From Legionella_C sp963803545 (lineage in GTDB: Bacteria > Pseudomonadota > Gammaproteobacteria > Legionellales > Legionellaceae), in NCBI GenBank assembly GCA_963803545.1, contig CAWDMX010000001.1:620001-684000 (forward strand): a DNA stretch of 64,000 nt. The letters run 5' to 3'. This document shows, piece by piece, positions 62,588 to 64,000 of the stretch (positions are counted from its first letter, which is position 1; each line of letters opens with the position of its first letter). The notes under the pieces are model-generated. The model did not search any database, was not told where the DNA came from, and worked only from the letters and a program-made list of their open reading frames with translations. The translations under genes and the position numbers were made by a program.

Positions 62588-63015
62588 TACCGATTGAAGT
62601 ATTAACCACTTGGATTATCGATGAAAAATCTATAGGTGCAGAGTATGCACAACATGCCGTATTGTCATCACAGGGATTAGATGGTGCACCTCATGGCCGC
62701 GTCGTAGCCATTCGAGAAGTAACCAAAGACTCGATTTTATTGTTTACCCAAAAACGCACTAGAAAAGTATCTGAGATAAAGAATAATAATCAGGTAGCGC
62801 TTACCTTTTGGTTTGAGCGTTATGCACGAGAAGTTATTGTGGAAGGGGAAGCAAGTTTTTTATCAAAAGAACAAAATACGCATTATTGGGATGTCTATCC
62901 AAAGTGGGCTCAAATACGCTTTTGCAGTTACGCCCCAACATCAGGGGAGCCGATTGAAGATAAGCAACTATTAGAAGATAAACGACAGGATTTGGATCGG
63001 TTTTATAAGGTGTAG
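62584..63015 (+). CDS. Pyridoxamine 5'-phosphate oxidase-like protein, truncated at the 3' end
   Basis: A 143-residue protein like the N-terminal two-thirds of PdxH/PNP-oxidase proteins. APHGRVVAIREVTKDSILLF is the FMN-binding strand, KVSEIKNNNQVALTFWFE and REVIVEGEASFLSKE follow. Family members of this type run to about 200 residues or more with a C-terminal P..WGGYR...EFWQG.P.RLHDR segment, absent here. The frame ends in TAG directly at the apparent edge of the IS481 element, so insertion probably cut the gene. Confidence 0.75.
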   Translation: MIPIEVLTTWIIDEKSIGAEYAQHAVLSSQGLDGAPHGRVVAIREVTKDSILLFTQKRTRKVSEIKNNNQVALTFWFERYAREVIVEGEASFLSKEQNTHYWDVYPKWAQIRFCSYAPTSGEPIEDKQLLEDKRQDLDRFYKV

Positions 63016-64000
63016 TAGCTCAGACTTGATCAGACAGTTTCCCGTTTTTCAAAGGCGTCTGTCAGTTTAGATTTGAGCTAAATTTTTCTCCGCCCAAATC
63101 GATTTACCATCAATTAACGTGTCCTGAGGAGTTCGTCCACAGCACATCTTTCCTTGATGAGTTCGCGCATTATTATAATAATGAATCCATTCGTCCAGAT
63201 CTTTTTGTAGCTCTTCCAGCGAGGAGTACAGTTTTTTCCTAAATGTTATCTGATAAAACTCATTTAAAATGGTTTTGTGAAATCGCTCGCAAATCCCATT
63301 TGTTTGAGGTGACATCGCTTTTGTCTTAGTATGGTCAATGTCATTAATCGCTAAATAGAGCTGATAATCATGTTGTTCGACTCGCCCACAATACGCTGTA
63401 CCTCTATCCGTTAATATACGCAACATAGGTAGTTTATGCTCTTCGAAGAAAGGTAAAACCTTATCGTTAAGGATATCTGCTGCAGTAATCGGGGTTTTAG
63501 TTGTATAGAGCTTAGCGAAAGCCACTTTGCTGTAAGTATCAACGAATGTTTGTTGGTAAATGCGTCCAACGCCTTTCAGATTCCCTACGTAAAAGGTATC
63601 TTGTGAACCAAGGTAACCAGGATGTGCCGTTTCTATTTCCCCACAGGCCTCATCATCATGTTTTTTCTTCTCAAGAGCTGCAACTTGAGCATCATTGAGA
63701 ATAATCCCATCATGAGCAATTTTATCCTCAAGGGCTTTTAATCGCTTTTTAAAATTTTCCAGATTATTGCGTATCCAAATTGAGCGAACACCACTACCTG
63801 AAACGAATACACCTAACTTTCTTAGCTCATTACTTGTTCGATGCTGGCCATGGGCTGGTTGTTCAATCGTATAATTCAATACCGCTTGCTCAGTAACTTC
63901 ATCAACACGATTCTTTATATTCGGTGCTCGGCGAGACTTGTTGATTAGGGCATCAATCCCTCCTTCCTCAACTAGCTCTTGATACCGATAGAATGTGTCG
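63016..64000. mobile_element. IS481-family insertion sequence, cut by window end
   Basis: The left edge is taken near 63016, right after the truncated gene. The bases TGATCAGACAG just inside (63028-63038) may belong to the terminal inverted repeat. The other end lies beyond the window, so ends and target duplication cannot be checked. Confidence 0.7.
63067..64000 (-). CDS. IS481-family transposase (5' end outside window)
   Basis: The frame is open from 63999 to the stop at 63067, about 310 residues. An N-terminal helix-turn-helix part (YQELVEEGGIDALINKSRR) is followed by an rve-type DDE domain: VDTYSKVAFAKLY preceded by DTFYVGNLKG, LTDRGTAYCG and NGICERFHKTILNEFY, and the family end HYYNNARTHQGKMCCGRTP. 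An internal TTG at 63879 is not the start, because similarity continues upstream. No stop interrupts the visible part. Confidence 0.93.
   Translation of the reverse strand, partial: DTFYRYQELVEEGGIDALINKSRRAPNIKNRVDEVTEQAVLNYTIEQPAHGQHRTSNELRKLGVFVSGSGVRSIWIRNNLENFKKRLKALEDKIAHDGIILNDAQVAALEKKKHDDEACGEIETAHPGYLGSQDTFYVGNLKGVGRIYQQTFVDTYSKVAFAKLYTTKTPITAADILNDKVLPFFEEHKLPMLRILTDRGTAYCGRVEQHDYQLYLAINDIDHTKTKAMSPQTNGICERFHKTILNEFYQITFRKKLYSSLEELQKDLDEWIHYYNNARTHQGKMCCGRTPQDTLIDGKSIWAEKNLAQI

Noticed and set aside
58921..64000. Second copy of the tmRNA 3' end marking the far boundary of an island
   Set aside because: No repeat of the CCCGCCGCCTCCACCA sequence is present downstream within the window.
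1..64000. CRISPR arrays, rRNA operons and ordinary tRNA genes
   Set aside because: No regularly spaced direct repeats with spacers, no rRNA sequence and no tRNA cloverleaf other than the tRNA-like part of tmRNA were seen.

Overview
The window is a low-GC gammaproteobacterial chromosome segment. The uninterrupted order rplL-rpoB-rpoC, rpsL-rpsG-fusA-tuf and then the S10, spc and alpha ribosomal clusters, together with ffs-dnaX-ybaB-recR, ffh-rpsP-rimM-trmD-rplS and a tmRNA tag ending in GEAIAA, suggests a Legionella-like (Legionellales) bacterium. The genus cannot be fixed from sequence alone. Broken genes, insertion-sequence debris, long gene-poor gaps and a BspA-type leucine-rich-repeat protein fit a host-associated lineage in early genome decay.

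Region 1 (1-26566, all plus strand) is the transcription/translation core: the rplL end, rpoB and rpoC, a strong promoter (TTGACA-17-TAGAAT) before rpsL, then rpsL to rplQ as a nearly continuous chain, with apparent internal promoters before rplN and rpsM and a clear terminator after rplQ. Notable here is a long-form ribosomal protein S14 that keeps a complete four-cysteine zinc motif.

Region 2 (26567-31720) is an insertion hot spot. It holds a decayed IS256-family transposase, a decayed IS4-family transposase, an intact IS256-family element with duplicated end-like repeats, a 218-bp MITE-like element with perfect 17-bp inverted ends and an exact 8-bp target duplication, a hairpin-rich GC-rich repeat, and a YcaD-like MFS transporter.

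Region 3 (31723-40560, minus strand) is a compact histidine operon. A TrpR-like regulator comes first, then hisG, hisD, hisC, hisB, hisH, hisA, hisF, hisIE and finally purH, the enzyme that consumes the AICAR by-product released by HisHF. Two genes are broken: hisF by an in-frame TGA where Trp is expected, and purH by a frameshift.

Region 4 (40561-53081) carries a radical-SAM/UdgX DNA-repair pair, the 4.5S SRP RNA gene upstream of dnaX-ybaB-recR, a secreted DUF547 protein, a CBS/DUF21 membrane protein, ffh, and the rpsP-rimM-trmD-rplS operon ending in a terminator.

Region 5 (53082-58944) is sparse: a BspA-like LRR protein, an unrecognised multi-pass membrane protein, oligopeptidase A, and the tmRNA gene.

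Region 6 (58945-64000) looks like a small accessory island beside ssrA. It starts with inverted and helically phased repeats, followed by a tightly coupled run of a broken SDR, an AAC(6')-like acetyltransferase, an APH-like kinase, a RimJ-like acetyltransferase, a Vat/CatB-like hexapeptide acetyltransferase, and a PNP-oxidase-like gene cut short by an IS481-family element that runs off the window end. No integrase is seen inside the window.
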